Positions 48,255-61,341 are shown, counted from the stretch's first letter. The stretch: 64,000 bases of DNA from Cryptomeria japonica (GCF_030272615.1 NC_081409.1:207185190-207249189), one strand, 5' to 3'. The notes: generated from the sequence alone by a model not told the origin. A program made the numbers and translations.

Positions 48255-48330
48255 AGTGTCTATGGGAGTATGCTCATACCCCCAATAGAGTGGGAGTTGA
48301 ATACACCATCATAAAATGTATACCTTCTAA
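48255..48330 (+). other. Possible Gypsy polypurine tract and 3' LTR start
   Basis: 'gctcatacccccaatagag' then 'tgggagttgaatacaccatcataaaat' type sequence follows the same order as the minus-strand PPT and LTR head at 21990-21930 (catactcccactaaa ... tgtagtgtcataaa). It is weak but in the right place, about 2.3 kb after the G-patch segment. Confidence 0.3.
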
Positions 48331-49510
48331 AATTTCATGTTTTTCTTAGGACCCATTTTGGAGGTGGTGTTTGATCTGGTGCATAAAGGCTTAACTCAGG
48401 TGTAGATTAGCAACATTGGTATCAAACCCTAGTTCCTTGAACTTTGTGTAGCCTAATTGGGCTGGACACTAGCACCCAACACTAATTTCATCCCAATTCA
48501 GCTTCTAATTCAAATGTTTAAATGTTAGTGTGGGCCTTTAATGATCACATTCTTATATTGGCCTTTCTAGAGTAAGTATTGATAAAAAGGTATAAGCCAT
48601 ATATAAAAGTGACTCCCTCTCTTATTTGAAATCTTGGAAATAAAATTTAAGCAATCTAACACTTTAATGATCAAGCAATAAAAGTCAATAGATTTGAGAA
48701 TTTTGAGGATACTCTCAAGAATGATGCTATCTACAATTGGATTGATTTTGTTTATCATTATTTTGGTTATGTTAGATGCTAACATTTGCAGGATCTCATC
48801 AACACCTTATGTGGAATCCAAGTTAGGGCTTCACATCTAAGGTAGCCATTTTTATTTCAACATCATAATTTTTTTTTGTGTGTAAGGAAGTAAAGTAGTA
48901 GAGTAACTTCCTACACTAACCTTGAGATGAGGGCAATGCAATTTTTTTTATAGATCTTTAAAATAGTTACAAACATTAATAAAAAGAAACATAAATAGAA
49001 TGCATACCACAATATAGTGATTTACATGGGGAAAACCCTTCTGAGAAAAAAAATCCACACTCCAAAAGTCACCCAATATATTACTCAGAAATTGATAACA
49101 AATTACAATATACTTGTAGAGCAAGCTTTTCACAAGAGTATCACTAACCATATATTGATAGGTAACTAAATAGCTATAAGACTCTTACAAACAACCTCCA
49201 TATCACACACCTTACATATAGGAGATATAATACATAAAATGATCAAATGGTATTACAAAACCATGGGCTAAAACCACCCAATAAAGTGGCACTTAGTCTA
49301 GGGGTGTTCAATACTTCTAAACTCTATAAATTTTTGGAGCACATAGTACTATCATTGTAGGTCCTAAAATTCATTTATGAGACCAACACTGTGTAGAAGT
49401 CATATTTATGATTTATAGAGATATATTGAAACTAAATAATTCCACAACATGGTGTTTTTGAAAATCAAATCTCTAAAACTATTAGAATATTTTGTTAAAA
49501 TTTTCATGGA
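48331..49510. other. Unassigned repetitive-looking stretch
   Basis: No gene. 48990-49080 reads like the 'ttacatggggaaaaccctt' block of a Copia-type LTR on the minus strand, but I cannot find its ends. Confidence 0.3.
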
Positions 49511-49665
49511 CTACTTAGGAGGTAAAGGTAGAACCTCTCATTTGTTGCTAGATTACTCTATTAGTACACTATAATGCCATGCTAAAAGTTTTATGGACAA
49601 ACTAAGAGTTGAACTTAGGACCTCCCATTTACTATTGAGGTGCTCTAGCAATGAGGTATCGACCC
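49511..49665 (-). repeat. Two tandem tRNA-like units, possible SINE relic
   Basis: Minus strand 49665-49601 reads like a tRNA with box A-like TACCTCATTGCTAGAGC, then GGGAGGTCCTAAGTTCAACT with a box B-like core. A second, more decayed unit (49580-49511) has 'gaggttctacctttacctcc'. No intact cloverleaf forms, so it is not a working tRNA. Confidence 0.35.
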
Positions 49666-49933
49666 TCTTGCTAACTAGTCCATCTTCAATTCAAGTGTGA
49701 CATTAATCAACCATTAAAATACTAAGCTATTCAAGGATCAATACACTAAGAAGACGCATCTCAACAATATATTTTTTCACCAAATCTATTGAGGCTACAT
49801 CATTATTCAAGATCTATACACAACAAGAGCCAATCTTACAAATATGTTTTTTTATGGTCATCTTGAGGTCTATATAGAAAATCTTGTTTCACGATAATAG
49901 ACACTACACAAAAATTGTATTTCTAGTCTTGAC

Positions 49934-50426
49934 TGTTAGTGTAGGTACTTTTTTTCCCATATGTTAGTGGGGAATATTTATTTTCCTATACATTATTAAG
50001 ATTGCTTAGGTTATAATATAATAGTTAGGGTGAGGAAATGTGACATAATCCTACATTCACATGTGTCATTCATAACCACATTTGGGTGGTTGAATGTCAC
50101 ACCCTCTTTTGGATTTAGTAGCCACCTCCCTATAACCATTTCTTGTCTTTACTTGAGTTGGGCTAACCATGTACTTGGCATTTACCAAGTAGGTAAAACT
50201 CCCTCGTATTTTGGGCTAAAGGGAGTTATTATTCCTCTTGGTTTTATATGCCTATATTTTTCTATATAAACAAGCCCTCACCTCTCCCTACACTAAGTAC
50301 TAAGAATCATAACACTAGCTGAAATTGTGAGTCTAGTTCAGTGCTAAGTTTTGTTCATCTCTGGGTTCTTGTCTCGCTTTCCTTCAGTCACATTGATATT
50401 GGGTTGCTTCACAACTAAATTTAACA
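49934..50426 (+). repeat. 5' LTR of element 5
   Basis: 493 bases from TGTTAGTG to TTTAACA. TATA box TATATAAA at 50263-50270, followed by 'caagccctcacctctccctac', a likely start region. Confidence 0.92.
50263..50270 (+). promoter_or_regulatory. TATA box of the element 5 5' LTR
   Basis: TATATAAA about 155 bases before the LTR end, repeated at 62214-62221 in the 3' LTR. Confidence 0.6.
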
Positions 50427-50438
50427 TGGTATAAAAGC
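50427..50438 (+). other. Primer-binding site of element 5
   Basis: TGGTATAAAAGC directly abuts the LTR end, a diverged form of the tRNA-iMet complement. Unlike elements 1-4 there is no two-base gap. Confidence 0.8.
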
Positions 50439-52047
50439 TAGCTGTGAGTTGTGGGTTAGTAGATATTTTTAGAATCTAGAGTCATGTCATTCTTGAAAGA
50501 AAATTATGATCTCTTCCATCCGATGATGTCTTGAAGAGTAAGAAAAGCTTCAAGAAATTATTGCTTTTGTGGGTTCCTATTTATTCCTTATTAGTGCCGG
50601 TGTTTTGGAGCTTCTTGGAGCAAATCTGAGCTCACCATTGAGTTCGAAAGAGCTGAGAAAGTTAGATTTGCCTTTCGTTTAGTCTAGATTGGACATCGGA
50701 TGTGAAATTGGTGAAGGTGTGAAGCAGAGCTTTCATTAGCTAATCTGGAGGGTAGCTGACATTTTGAAGCATTTTTAGGTCAAACGGACAGCACCATTGT
50801 GTCCAGAAGGCCCAAAAACATTAAAATTATCTGTCAATTTGTCAATTTTTGACAGTCAAATTTGAAGCAAAATGTTTTTAGCATAAGTGCCCGCGTGGCA
50901 TCGTACCACCATGCCCTATATCTATCTACAAGCACTTGTACTTAATGCACCTGCCTTGGCCCCCATGCAAACTACCTTTATGGAAAATTAAAAAGCTTTT
51001 TTAATTCAAAATTGTAAAGGCCTTCACACCCTTTGAAAGGGGTTTGTGCTATTTGCTAAGGCTCGTGTAGTGGGTTTTGTACAACCCCTACATGTTGTTC
51101 TTGCACACATACATACACTGCGTTGCCACATTTACATTTGAAACCCATGATTATCTCTCGTGATCACCACTTGTGCTCACACAATATTAAAATGGGACTC
51201 CAAATTTTATAAGCCCTTGTGGCAGGGTAAACCCCTGTGGGACTCCTTGAGAGGGGTTGTGGGTGGTTCGGTCCCATTGATTACAAAAGCCATTTTTTTT
51301 GGAGGTTCACTAAATTTAGTGGCCTATTGTTTTCTAATTTGGTGGTTTCTCAAATAGAGTGGTTGTTCAAACAAATTTTGGTGGTTTCCAAAGTCGACAG
51401 ATTTCAAATTGATTGGTGACACCTCTAAACAAAGGTGGTGGTTTTCAGATTTAGCTAAGTTCAGTGATATTTGGCAGAGGTATTTAAAAAAAAAATTTGG
51501 TGACCCCTCACCATTGCAATTCTGCATTTTGCACCCAAACTTCAAAGTGCAATATCTTGAGCATACAAAGGTGTTTTTCAATGCAATTTTTTTTTTATTT
51601 GGGGAAAAATTTTGAGTTCTACATGGTGAAGTAATCAATTTTCACTCAAGTGTTCCCAGTTTTTTAGAAAATCAGTTTTCTCAGCAGAAATGAAAGACAA
51701 TCCTCTTTTTTTAAAATTCAAATGTATGTAACTTTCACTTACGACTTCAAATTGAGGTGATTTTTTTTGAAAGTTGATATTTTTCCAAGAACTACACATT
51801 GGTGTCATTTTGAGGTTCTCATATGGATATTATATTTTACTTTCAGTATTTGAGTCCACTATTTGGACATTGTAAAACTCTGGAAAACAACTCCAACATT
51901 GTAAACGCACTGATTTATAAAGTGCCACAATCATTTTTGTTTTGGGGGGGGATTCTTGATTGAGTGAAAAAAGGGGGAGGGGGGGGGGTCTCTCTTGTTG
52001 TGTGTGATTTTTGATCTTCTTACTTGTGCTCTTCTTTTTTTGTACCT
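50439..52047 (+). other. Long untranslated leader of element 5
   Basis: 1.6 kb without a supported ORF. It contains G-runs at 51944-51951 and 51973-51988 close to the gag start, which could form a G-quadruplex in RNA or DNA. Confidence 0.5.
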
Positions 52048-53260
52048 ATGGATCATTCCAAGGTTCCATTGCTTACACCTTATGATTATGCAACTTGGCA
52101 TCAACATGCATGGAATGCACTAATGCAACTTGGGTACACTCCATATGTTGAGCAAAAGGTAGATGAACCTACAGAAGATAAGGAAAAGATAAAATGGATG
52201 CTTGAACAAACTAAAGCTCTTGGATGTCTTCGTAGTTTTGTTTTGCTTGATTTAATGTTTTAGATTGAAGCATGAAAAACTTCACATGAAGCTTGGGAAA
52301 AGTTAAAAACATTGTATTGACAATAATTTGATGAGCCTTGATCCAAAGAACTTTGACAACATCCAGGATTTCATAACTAAAGTTAATGATTTGAAAGCAC
52401 AATGTAAAGAATGTGGTATTGATTAAAAAAAGGACATTCAATTGGTCTATAATGTATTGAATAAATTGGATCCTGAGTATGCATCTTTTGTTTCTATCTT
52501 TCATACTCACATGCTAACTATAAGATCAACTTATGTTAAGCCTTCATTTGCATCTTTTTTTGAGATGATGATACATGAACAACAAAACATTCTTTCTATG
52601 GGTCTTACCAAGTCATCAAATAATCGAGCCTTGTTGGCTAATCAACCTAAGGGACATAAAGAGTCAGAACAATATGACAAGAAACAAAAGAACTCAAAGA
52701 AAAAGTCACATATAGATCAAACACAAAATAAATCATCTTCAAAAATTGATTCATCTAAGAAAGGGAAGTCTACAAGTGCATATTGCAAGCGGATTGGACA
52801 TGAAGAACATTTTTGTTATAAAAAGGACATTGATGAACTCAAACATCTTCTAAAGAAAAAACAACATTGATCTTCCTTCTAGAATGTCTAAGTCAACTTC
52901 TTCTTCCAATTCAAAACAATCAGGATCTACTAAGGTAAAAGGTCGTGTAGGACTTGCTTCTAAAGCATCTAAAGGTAAAGGTAAAGCTCTTTTTGCTACT
53001 ACAAGTTGAGAATTAGGGAGATGAAACCTAGATTTTGGAGCTTCTCATCATATGGCTTCTACACAGACTATGTTCTCTTCTTTTGAGCCTTGTGTTATGC
53101 CAACTATTCTAGTGGGCAACAACACTTATATGAGTGTAATTGGGAAAGGTTCTATTGATATTGGGGATGACACTTTTAATGATGTCTTGTGTATACCTCA
53201 TTTGTCAAACAATATTCTTTCCATCTATCAGATCACCCATGGTGGAACATAGAAGAGTGT
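52048..53260 (+). pseudogene. gag: gag and protease start of element 5
   Basis: ATG at 52048 (MDHSKVPLLTPYDYATWHQH), a Copia gag with the YDYATW-type N-terminus. Stops and a frame change fall at 52261-52430. The frame resumes with YNVLNKLDPEYASFVSIF and a basic, Ser/Lys-rich stretch. The zinc knuckle is SAYCKRIGHEEHFCYKK (about 52768): the His and last two Cys are kept but the first Cys is Ser (TGT to AGT). After a stop at 52868 comes a protease block: DFGASHHMASTQ (about 53032), SVIGKGSIDIGD and LCIPHLSNNILSIYQI, ending at a stop at 53252. Confidence 0.8.
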
Positions 53261-53848
53261 GGAATTCACACCTAATTTAGTCATCATTTGAGACTTGGAA
53301 AGAAGAGAGATAATTACTACTAGGATGGTTGATCACGCATCTTGGTTATATACCTTTTCAGATTGTGCACCTGATGGTGGTTCTAATCCTTTGGTTGTTG
53401 ATCGCACTCCTAGTGTGAACATTGATTTTGAGGAGAACTTTGGTTACTTGAACTTGGGTATTCTCACATTAAATCTAGTTCTTGAACCTTGCATTTTTTC
53501 TCCTCCATCTACTCTTGCTTCTAAGGATACTTTTGTTGCTACATCTATGGATTCTTATGATTAAGTGCAGTAGGATATATATTGTCTTCCAGATCCATTT
53601 TCTTGGGATGACTACTTGACAGGCATTGTAGGTTTGTTTGTGGAGTCTCATATTTCAGACTTGAGAGACACTATTTAGGATATTCATCTTCTCTTTGATG
53701 AAGTTGATTATTCTTTAGTTGTTGTGGATGAACCCTTGGATCCTCTTGTTCATTATCCGCATGATCATTCCTTACAATTTGAAATGAGTGTGGATGCTTT
53801 TGAGCAACATTTGGAGGAGGGATCTTTATCTTCAGATGAGATAGTGGA
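53261..53848 (+). pseudogene. Acidic extra ORF of element 5, first part
   Basis: Where pol would follow protease, the frame instead codes VDHASWLYTFSDCAP, then an Asp/Glu-rich protein (NIDFEENFGYLNLG, DEVDYSLVVVDEPLDPLVHY, FEQHLEEGSLSSDEIV) with stops at 53564 and a few others. I do not recognise it. It is cut by element 4 at the GTGGA target and resumes at 61347 in frame as ESLDLVQHTYIS. Confidence 0.55.
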
Positions 53849-55401
53849 TGTTAGTCCCAACTAGTGCTGAGAGGGGAGGGGTGAATCAACACTATAGTGA
53901 TTTTACCAAATTTTACCTTAATCAAAGTTTCTATTCAAACTTAACACTTATCAGTATAAGAAGCATTAATAAGAAACATGCACACATAAAATCAAGCACA
54001 CATGACTACCAAGATTTATCACATGGAAACCCAAATGGGAGAAAACCATGGTGTGAGTAGAAACTCACAAAATCTACACTCTTTTGGAGTACGCCTAGTG
54101 AAGAGCCATCCCTATTAGGAGATTACAAAGACACTGTTAGGTGTCACCCAGTTAAGGTATTTTCTTTAAGGCCTGTTAGAACCTTTACCCTATTAGAGGT
54201 AGCCATGTTAAAGGACTTAAGATCATCAATTAAGATGTCACTCAATTAAGCGATTTTACAAAGGGACCTATTAAAGTCCACCCGGTTAAGGGATTTTACT
54301 GTTGTATTTATTAGAAAATAACAGAAAGAATGATATGATGTAATAGCTACTCTTAGCTTAATGAGATCCAATTGAAGCTCTTCGGTTTGACCATCGATTA
54401 CACTTGCTTTGCACTCTACTGGTGCTCTGCATTCTTTCTCTACTCTTCACACTATCTGAGCTATGAATAATCCCTTCACCACTCTGCTATTTACTTATTA
54501 GTTCTATACTCTTCTCACCTTGCTGGATCGCCTCTCTTCAAAATTGTACTTAGCAATTTTACGATCAAACTTTTTGGTTTTCGCCAAAAACTTTTATCCC
54601 ATTTTTCCAAGACATAACTCTTGTTTCCTAAATGAGTTCAAACCTAAAACTCAGTAGATTTGAAATTCAAATCTTGTCGCACTTTCTTTGCATGCTCTCC
54701 ATCAATCTTGCCAGCAACTCATCCTTATCTACCATTGCAACTCATAATTTCACTGACCTCTAGGTTGTGTTCTGTCTTTTTAATGCGAACCAGAAAATCC
54801 ACACAAATCTCGCCTTAACTGGTTGTTAACTGTTGTAGACTTCACTAGCAATTTGTTTGATAATATCTCATCCTGACTGACTCACCTTTGGTCATCGCAT
54901 CCAACTTACCAGTCACTGCTCTAAGATTCTTGGTGGATATCATCCTTCAACATGTATCACCAATTCACTGATGTAACTCTTCATCTTTTGCCACCGGTCA
55001 CTGATCATCAAGAAGACTGATCACCTATCTGTCTAGAGTGTTTCGATCATACATAAGAGTACTAAACTACAATCTGAGTCACCTCCTATGATCACATCAT
55101 CATTTCAACTGCCAGTTTAAGAAGCTGATCTCAACACCTATCGGATGCTTAACTGACCAGTCAACTACTCTATTTATCCTTCAACCGATTAGTCTTTGAT
55201 CAACACATTGCTTAACTGTGTCAATAATGCATATTAGGGAAGCACTGAATCCTCCATAATGTTTGTAGCCATGAGTAAACCATTGAGGTTTACCACACCT
55301 CCTTTCCTATGAGCTTGGCCTTATTCATCGGTAAGTGTTAGTCATCAATGACAATACTAACTGATGAACCGATTGTCCCAACACCATTAGTTATGCCAAC
55401 A
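53849..55401 (-). repeat. 3' LTR of element 4
   Basis: Plus-strand limits TGTTAGTCCC ... TATGCCAACA. It is followed by 'atctccccctttgg', the complement of the polypurine tract (55402-55415). Confidence 0.93.
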
Positions 55402-55415
55402 ATCTCCCCCTTTGG
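55402..55415 (-). other. Polypurine tract of element 4
   Basis: Minus-strand CCAAAGGGGGAGAT directly before the LTR head TGTTGGCATA, with TTGCCATCAATG just upstream. Confidence 0.88.
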
Positions 55416-55729
55416 CATTGATGGCAACACTTCAAACTTCTCTTTGCATCCAATCACTTCTGCTTCTACTATACCGATCAGCTACTCTGTTTGATCTTGA
55501 GTAAAGATCTTACTGCCCCTTTCACTGGCTTCCATTCATGTCACATCTGACTTCATCTCCCTTCATGTTTCATCTAACTTCACTCCCCCTTTGACAACAA
55601 TGCCAAAGGTGTAGTCTAGACATCCTATTTCACATACTGCAATGACTGCTCCCCCTAATAGGATTAGTCCATAATCATCAATCCAAATACATAGAATTTT
55701 TTAGGAAAGTCATACTGGATTGATGTTGT

Positions 55730-57260
55730 TCCAATCTTCACTCACCTTAGAGAATGCAGGGGGAATTATGCCTAGCTTACCTATGAGATACTCAAAAGTA
55801 TCCTTAGGTAGCGACTTGGTGAATATGTCTGCCACCTATTCCTTGGTTGGCACATATTCCAGTCTAACTTCTTTGTCCTACACATGTTCCCTAAGATAAT
55901 GATATTTTATTACAATATGCTTTGTTTTGGAGTGTATTACTGGGTTTTTTGATATGTTGATGGCACTTGTATTGTCACAGTGTATCACCATAGGTTCAGT
56001 CACCTTTTCTTGGATACCTTCCAAGAGTTGCTTAATCCATACTACCTGTGTACAATTGATTGTTGTAGCCACATACTCGGCCTCGACTGTGGATTGAGAG
56101 ATACAATTCTGTTTCTTGCTTGTCCATGACACAATCCTATCTCCAAGAAAGAATGCACCTCCACTAGTGCTCTTTCTATCATCGATGTTCCTTGCCCATT
56201 CTGCATTGGTGAAGACACTTAAGTTGAAATTTCCCTTATTTGGATACCGTAGACCATACTCATCAGTCCCATTAAGGTATCTGAATATCCTCTTAACCGC
56301 CACCATATGAGTCTCTTTTGGATTTGCAGCAAATATAGCAACCAAGACAACTGCTTGTGCTATATTCAGTCTACTGTGCACTGCATACTACAACTTACCG
56401 ATCATGGATCAGTATAGTGTCTCATTCACTTCATTAGCCTCATCAACTTTTGAGAGCTTGCAACCAATAACCATCAGTGTTCCAAAAGGTTTGGAATCTT
56501 CCATTCCAAAGGTCTTCAATATTTCCCTTATATATTAGGTCTGGCTAATGAATATACCATTCTTTGGTTGAGATACTTGCAAACCAATGAAGAATTTTAT
56601 TTCACCGATCATGGACATTTCAAATTATTTCTTCATTTCTTCTGCAAAACCTTTTCTCATTTCATCATCTCCTCTAAAGATGATGTCATCCACAAAAATA
56701 TCTGCAATCAGATGTTTTCCTTTTTTTCCAATCTTCAAATATAAGTTACTTTTGTCACTGGTTCTCATGAACCCTATACTTATCAGGTATGAGTGCAGTC
56801 TCTCATACCAAGCTCTTGGTACTTGTTTTAGCCCATACAAAGCCTTCTTCAACTTACATACCATATCTCTTCCATCTTTTGAAGCAAACCCTTCTAGTTT
56901 CTCAATATACACTTCTTCCTCTAGAACACCATTCAAGATTACCGATTTGACATCCATTTGGTAGACCTTAAACTTCCTATAAGCAACATAAGAAAGCAAG
57001 ATTCTGACCCCTTCCAATCTAGCCACTGGTGCAAAGGTCTCTCCATAATCCAAACCTTCTTGCTGTGCATACCCTTTACAGACTAACCTTGCTTTGTTTC
57101 TTACTACTTGACTAGTTTCAGCTATTTTGTTTCTAAACACCCACTTGGTGCCTATCACATTTTTGTTCTCCGGTGTGGGAAAAAGGGTTCAAATTTCATT
57201 TTTCTCAATCTTCTCGAGTTCTTCCTCCATATCTTTGATCAAGTATTCATCTTTTAGAGC
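55730..57260 (-). pseudogene. pol: RT and RNase H of element 4
   Basis: From 57158: [65 protein letters not shown], then a stop (E/K expected) and [17 protein letters not shown]. Stops at about 56538, 56413 and 56388 break the connection domain. RNase H (56381-55878) has SVFTNAEWARN, where both acidic positions of the DADW motif are changed to N and E, then SWTSKKQNCISQSTVEAEYVA and CDNTSAINIS. The end is DIFTKSLPKDTFEYL near 55800. Confidence 0.9.
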
Positions 57261-58600
57261 CTCCTTTGTTGTTTTGGGCTCAATTTTAGAGAGAAGACAG
57301 GTTCTCCCTTGCTTTTCTTCTAGTCAATACTCCTACATTCTTGTCACCAATAATATTGTCAGCTGAATGATTGTTACTTACATACCTTGGTGGTACTAGT
57401 TCATTTCTTGGAGCCTCTTCTACCGATTGTGCAGGTTCTACTTCACATGCTTCCTCATTTGTAGCTACACTAGGATTCTCTACAACGGGTTCGACCAATA
57501 CAGTGTAATTGAATCCTTGATAGTCCTCTGGTTCACTCTTGCTATCCTATTCAGTTTTCTCAAAGAACTTTCCAGAGTACTCATCCCTCTTGATGTAGCA
57601 CCTGCTTCCAAATTCCTTGAAGTAACTCACATTGGGTGAGTATCCACACCATAATTTATAGGGAGTCTTATTTGTCCCCTTCTTCACCTGTATCCGGTTC
57701 AAGGTATACACAACAGTTTTCATTGCTTCTCTCCAAAAGGCATGTGGGATGTCCTTCTAAATCATTAGAGCCCTCGCACAATAAATCAGAGCTCTATTTC
57801 TTCTTTCAGCAACCCCATTCTGCTGAGGTGTTTTGGGTGTAGAATTCTGCCTCATAATCCCCTGTTCTTCATAGTAATTTATGAACTCTTGAGAGGTGAA
57901 CTCTCCTCCTCTATCCGATCTCAAACATTTTATACTCTTACTGATTCCTCTCTCCACTCGAGCCTTGAAGACCTTAAACATGTGAAAGGCTTCAAATTTT
58001 TCTTTCAAGAATACAACCCACATCATTCTTGAGAAATCATCTACAAACAACATGAAGTATCAGTCTCCATAGAAACTCTTAGTCCTCATAGGATTGGTAC
58101 ACAAATCTGTATGCACTAAGTCCAACACAATCTTAGATGAATAAGATTTGCTGCTGAAACTAGATCTGGTCAACTTTCCTAGTTGACATTCCTTGCACAT
58201 AGCATGCTCAGGTTTCATAATGTCAGGCACACCTTTGATAGACTTCATTTTACTAATCTTTTCTATGCTATCAGAATTAGCATGACACAATCTTTTGTGC
58301 CACAACCAACTATCTTCTACCTTTTCCATTAGCCAACTTCCTACAATGGTGTCTAGGTGGAATAGATTACCTCTAGTTTGTTTACTGGTAGCAATCAAAC
58401 CTCCTGATTTATCACTTATTTTGCATATTCCTTCATTAAACTCTAACCAGTAACCCTTATTTTTAAGTTGTGCAATACTTAACAGAGTATACTTTACCCC
58501 TTCTACCCAATAAACATCTTCACAATTGGTTTTATCATTTAGGGCTATAGATCCCTTACCTTTTACTACACAGGGAGCATCATTGCCGAATCTCACCAAT
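57261..58600 (-). pseudogene. pol: Integrase of element 4
   Basis: Zinc-binding residues are intact: HKRLCHAN and CKECQLGK (about 58300-58170). Core: DLVHTDLC (first Asp), LRSDRGGEFTSQEF (second Asp), NGVAERRNR (Glu): a complete DDE triad. Stops at about 58060 (R expected, CGA to TGA) and about 57757 (Q expected). After FGSRCYIKRDEYSGKF about 100 bases of the usual EGIFLGYST region are missing. The linker contains GVLTRRKARE. Confidence 0.9.
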
Positions 58601-59733
58601 CCTCCATCACAGTCCTCCATGCTGAGGAATTTGTTCCTGTCACCAGTCGTGTGGTGAGTGCAACCACTATCAATTACCCAGTCTCCACACCGGTGTGAGC
58701 TGAAAATTAGTGCCATATCACTTTCCTCTGTGCTATCTTCCTTTACCACTACAAATGCAATCCCTTCTCCATCACATCCTTTTGATTCTTTATCGATAAG
58801 TCCTTCTTCTGCAAGATAGAACTCCTTCTTTCTCTTCTCTTTGTATCTTCTAAAGTTACCCTTCCTATCATTTTCAGGACATCTGGATGCAATATGACCT
58901 ATTTTATTGCATGAGAAACACTTCAGGGGTAGTTTAACTCTATACCTCCCTTTTCCTCTTGGCAGCCTTCTTGCTATTACATCTTCAAGCTCATGTTGTT
59001 CATGTTCTTCAGATAAGAAGTTGTAATGTTCATGAGAATGGTCGGTTCTTGTAGTAGAACTACTTCCAGTTTCTTTTCTTCTCATTGTTGGTGCAAGTGT
59101 CATGGAAGATTTAAAAGCAACATCAATCTTTGGCATACTGTTATCATAGTTGCCCAGTTCAAAGGCAAGCAACTTACCGATAAGGGATTCAAGTGTAACA
59201 TTAACTGTTCTCAAAGATCCGAGTTCCTGAATTACAAAAACCCTTATGGCATATTGTGGTAGCAAGGTTCTCAGGATTTTGTTGACCACATCATCTTTCT
59301 CAAGTTTTCCTCTAGCATTTCTGATTAAATTTACCACTTCCTTTATTATTTTGCTATATTGTTTTATATTCTCTCCTTCTTGTATCCTCATCTCATCAAA
59401 TTTGCCTCTCCAACTATCCACCTTAGCCTTTTGTACATGAGGATCTCCTCCATAAATAGTCTTCAACTTATTCCACATCTCATAGGCTGTTTTTAGATCT
59501 TGAATCTCAGCATACTCGTTATCAGATAGAGTACTAGCAATCACCTCCATAGTTGTGATGTTATCTTGATTCTCTTTGAATTGGTCTGCAGTGAGAACCC
59601 CTATAGGTTCATTGTACTCTATGCTTACATGATTCTAGTATTGATCTCCCATGGTTCTTAGGTAAAGCTTCATTCTACCACAACATAATGTGTAGTTCTC
59701 CTTAGAGAACTTGGTGCCTTCCTTTCGTATCAT
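58601..59733 (-). pseudogene. gag: gag and protease of element 4, one stop
   Basis: ATG at 59733 (MIRKEGTKFSKENYTL). The only stop in gag is at 59637-59635, where W is expected (TGG to TAG). The UBN2-type gag body is followed by a complete zinc knuckle CFSCNKIGHIASRC (residues about 271-284), the only unaltered CCHC among the Copia elements here. The protease motif VIDSGCTHHTTG lies near residue 350. Frame and motifs make this the nearest to functional in the window. Confidence 0.92.
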
Positions 59734-59782
59734 CTTGGATCTTTCCTTAAGCTGTTATGCTCTTCTGAATCTAAGGACCAGA

Positions 59783-59794
59783 GCTTTGATACCA
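59783..59794 (-). other. Primer-binding site of element 4
   Basis: Minus-strand TGGTATCAAAGC, two bases after the LTR end; identical to element 3's site. Confidence 0.9.
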
Positions 59795-59796
59795 AT

Positions 59797-61341
59797 TGTT
59801 AGTCCCAACCGGTGTTGAGAGGGGAGGGGTGAATCAACACTATACCGATTTTACCAAATTTAACCTTAATCAAAGTTTCTATTCAAACTTAACACTTATT
59901 AGTATAAGGAGAATTAATAAGAAACATGCACACATAAAATCAAGCACACATGACTATCAAGATTTATCACGTGGAAACCCAAATGGGAGAAAACCACGGT
60001 GTGAGTATAAACTCACAAAATCTGCACTCTTCTGGAGTATGCTCGGTGAGGAGCCATCCCTATTAGAAGATTATAAAGACACTGTTAGGTGCCACCCGGT
60101 TAAGGGATTTTATTTAAGGCCTATTAGAACCTTTACCCTATTAGAGGTAGCCTTGTTAAAGGACTTAGGATAATCAATTAAGATGTCACTTGGTTAAGGG
60201 ATTTTACAAAGTGACCTGTTAAAGTCCACCCGGTTAAGGGATTTTACTGTCGTAGTTATTAGAAAACAATAGAGAGAATGATCAGTTGTAATAGCTACTC
60301 TTAGCTTAATCAGATCCAATCAAATCTCTTCGGTTTGACCACCGGTTACACTTGCTCTGCACTCTAATGGTGCTCTTCATTCTTTCTCTACTCTTCACAC
60401 TATCTGAGCTTTGCACACTCTCTTCACCACTTTTCTATTCACTTAGCAATTCTGCACTCTTCTTACGTTGTTGGATCGCCTCTCTTCAAAATTGTACTTA
60501 GAAATTTTACGATCAAACTTTTTGGTTTTTGCCAAAAAACTTTATACCATTTTTCCAACGCATAACTCCTATTTTTTAAATGAGTTCAAACCTAAAACTT
60601 AGTAGATTTGAAATTCAAATCTTCCCGCACTTTCTCTGCATGCTCTCCATGAATCTCACCAGCAACTCATCCTTCTCTGCCACTACAACTCATAATTTTA
60701 CCAACCTCTGGGTCATGTTTTGTCTTTTTAATGCGAACCGTAAAATCCGTACAAATATTGCCTTAATTGGTTGTTAACCATTGTAGATTTCACTAGTAGT
60801 TTGTTTGATGATATCTCATCCTGACTAGCTCACCTTTGGTCATCGCATCCAGCTTATTGGTCACTGCTCCGAGATTATTGGTGGATATCATCCTTCAACC
60901 TGTATCACCGGTGTAACTCTTCATCTTCTACCACCGGTCACTGATCATCAAGCAAACTAATCACCTGTATGTTCAAAGTGTTCCAATCATACATAAGACT
61001 ACTAAATTGCAATTTGAGTCACCTCTTGTGAGCACATCATCATTTCAACTGTTAGTTTAAGAAACTGATCTCAACACCTATCGGATGCTTAAATGATCAG
61101 TCAGTTACTCTGTTTATCCTTCAACCGATTAGTCTTTGATCAACAAATTGCTTAAGTGTGTCAATAATGCATATTAGGGAAGCAGTGAATCCTCCATAAT
61201 GTTTGCAGCCATGAGTAAACCATTGAGGTTTACCACACGTCCTTGCCTATGAGCTTGGCCTTATTCACCAGTAAGTGTTAGTCATGAATGACAATACTAA
61301 CTGATGAACTGGTTGTGCCAACACCATCAGCTATGCCAATA
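59797..61341 (-). repeat. 5' LTR of element 4
   Basis: Plus-strand limits TGTTAGTCCC ... TATGCCAATA, next to GTGGA. It carries 'ggttaagggatttta'-type short repeats (60098-60245) like those in element 1's LTR, and the 'gagaaaaccacggtg' block near 59987. Confidence 0.93.

Larger units (their letters stand above)
53849..61341 (-). mobile_element. Element 4: complete Ty1/copia retrotransposon nested in element 5
   Basis: LTRs of 1,553 and 1,545 bases, perfect GTGGA duplication (53844-53848, 61342-61346). The limits are confirmed because removing the element restores element 5's frame. gag-protease-integrase share one frame over 2 kb, making this the best-preserved coding region in the window. 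Sampled LTR divergence is about 7 percent by eye. Confidence 0.95.

Noticed and set aside
48393-48406. TGGTATCAAACCC as a primer-binding site
   Set aside because: No LTR end or internal coding region could be found next to it.
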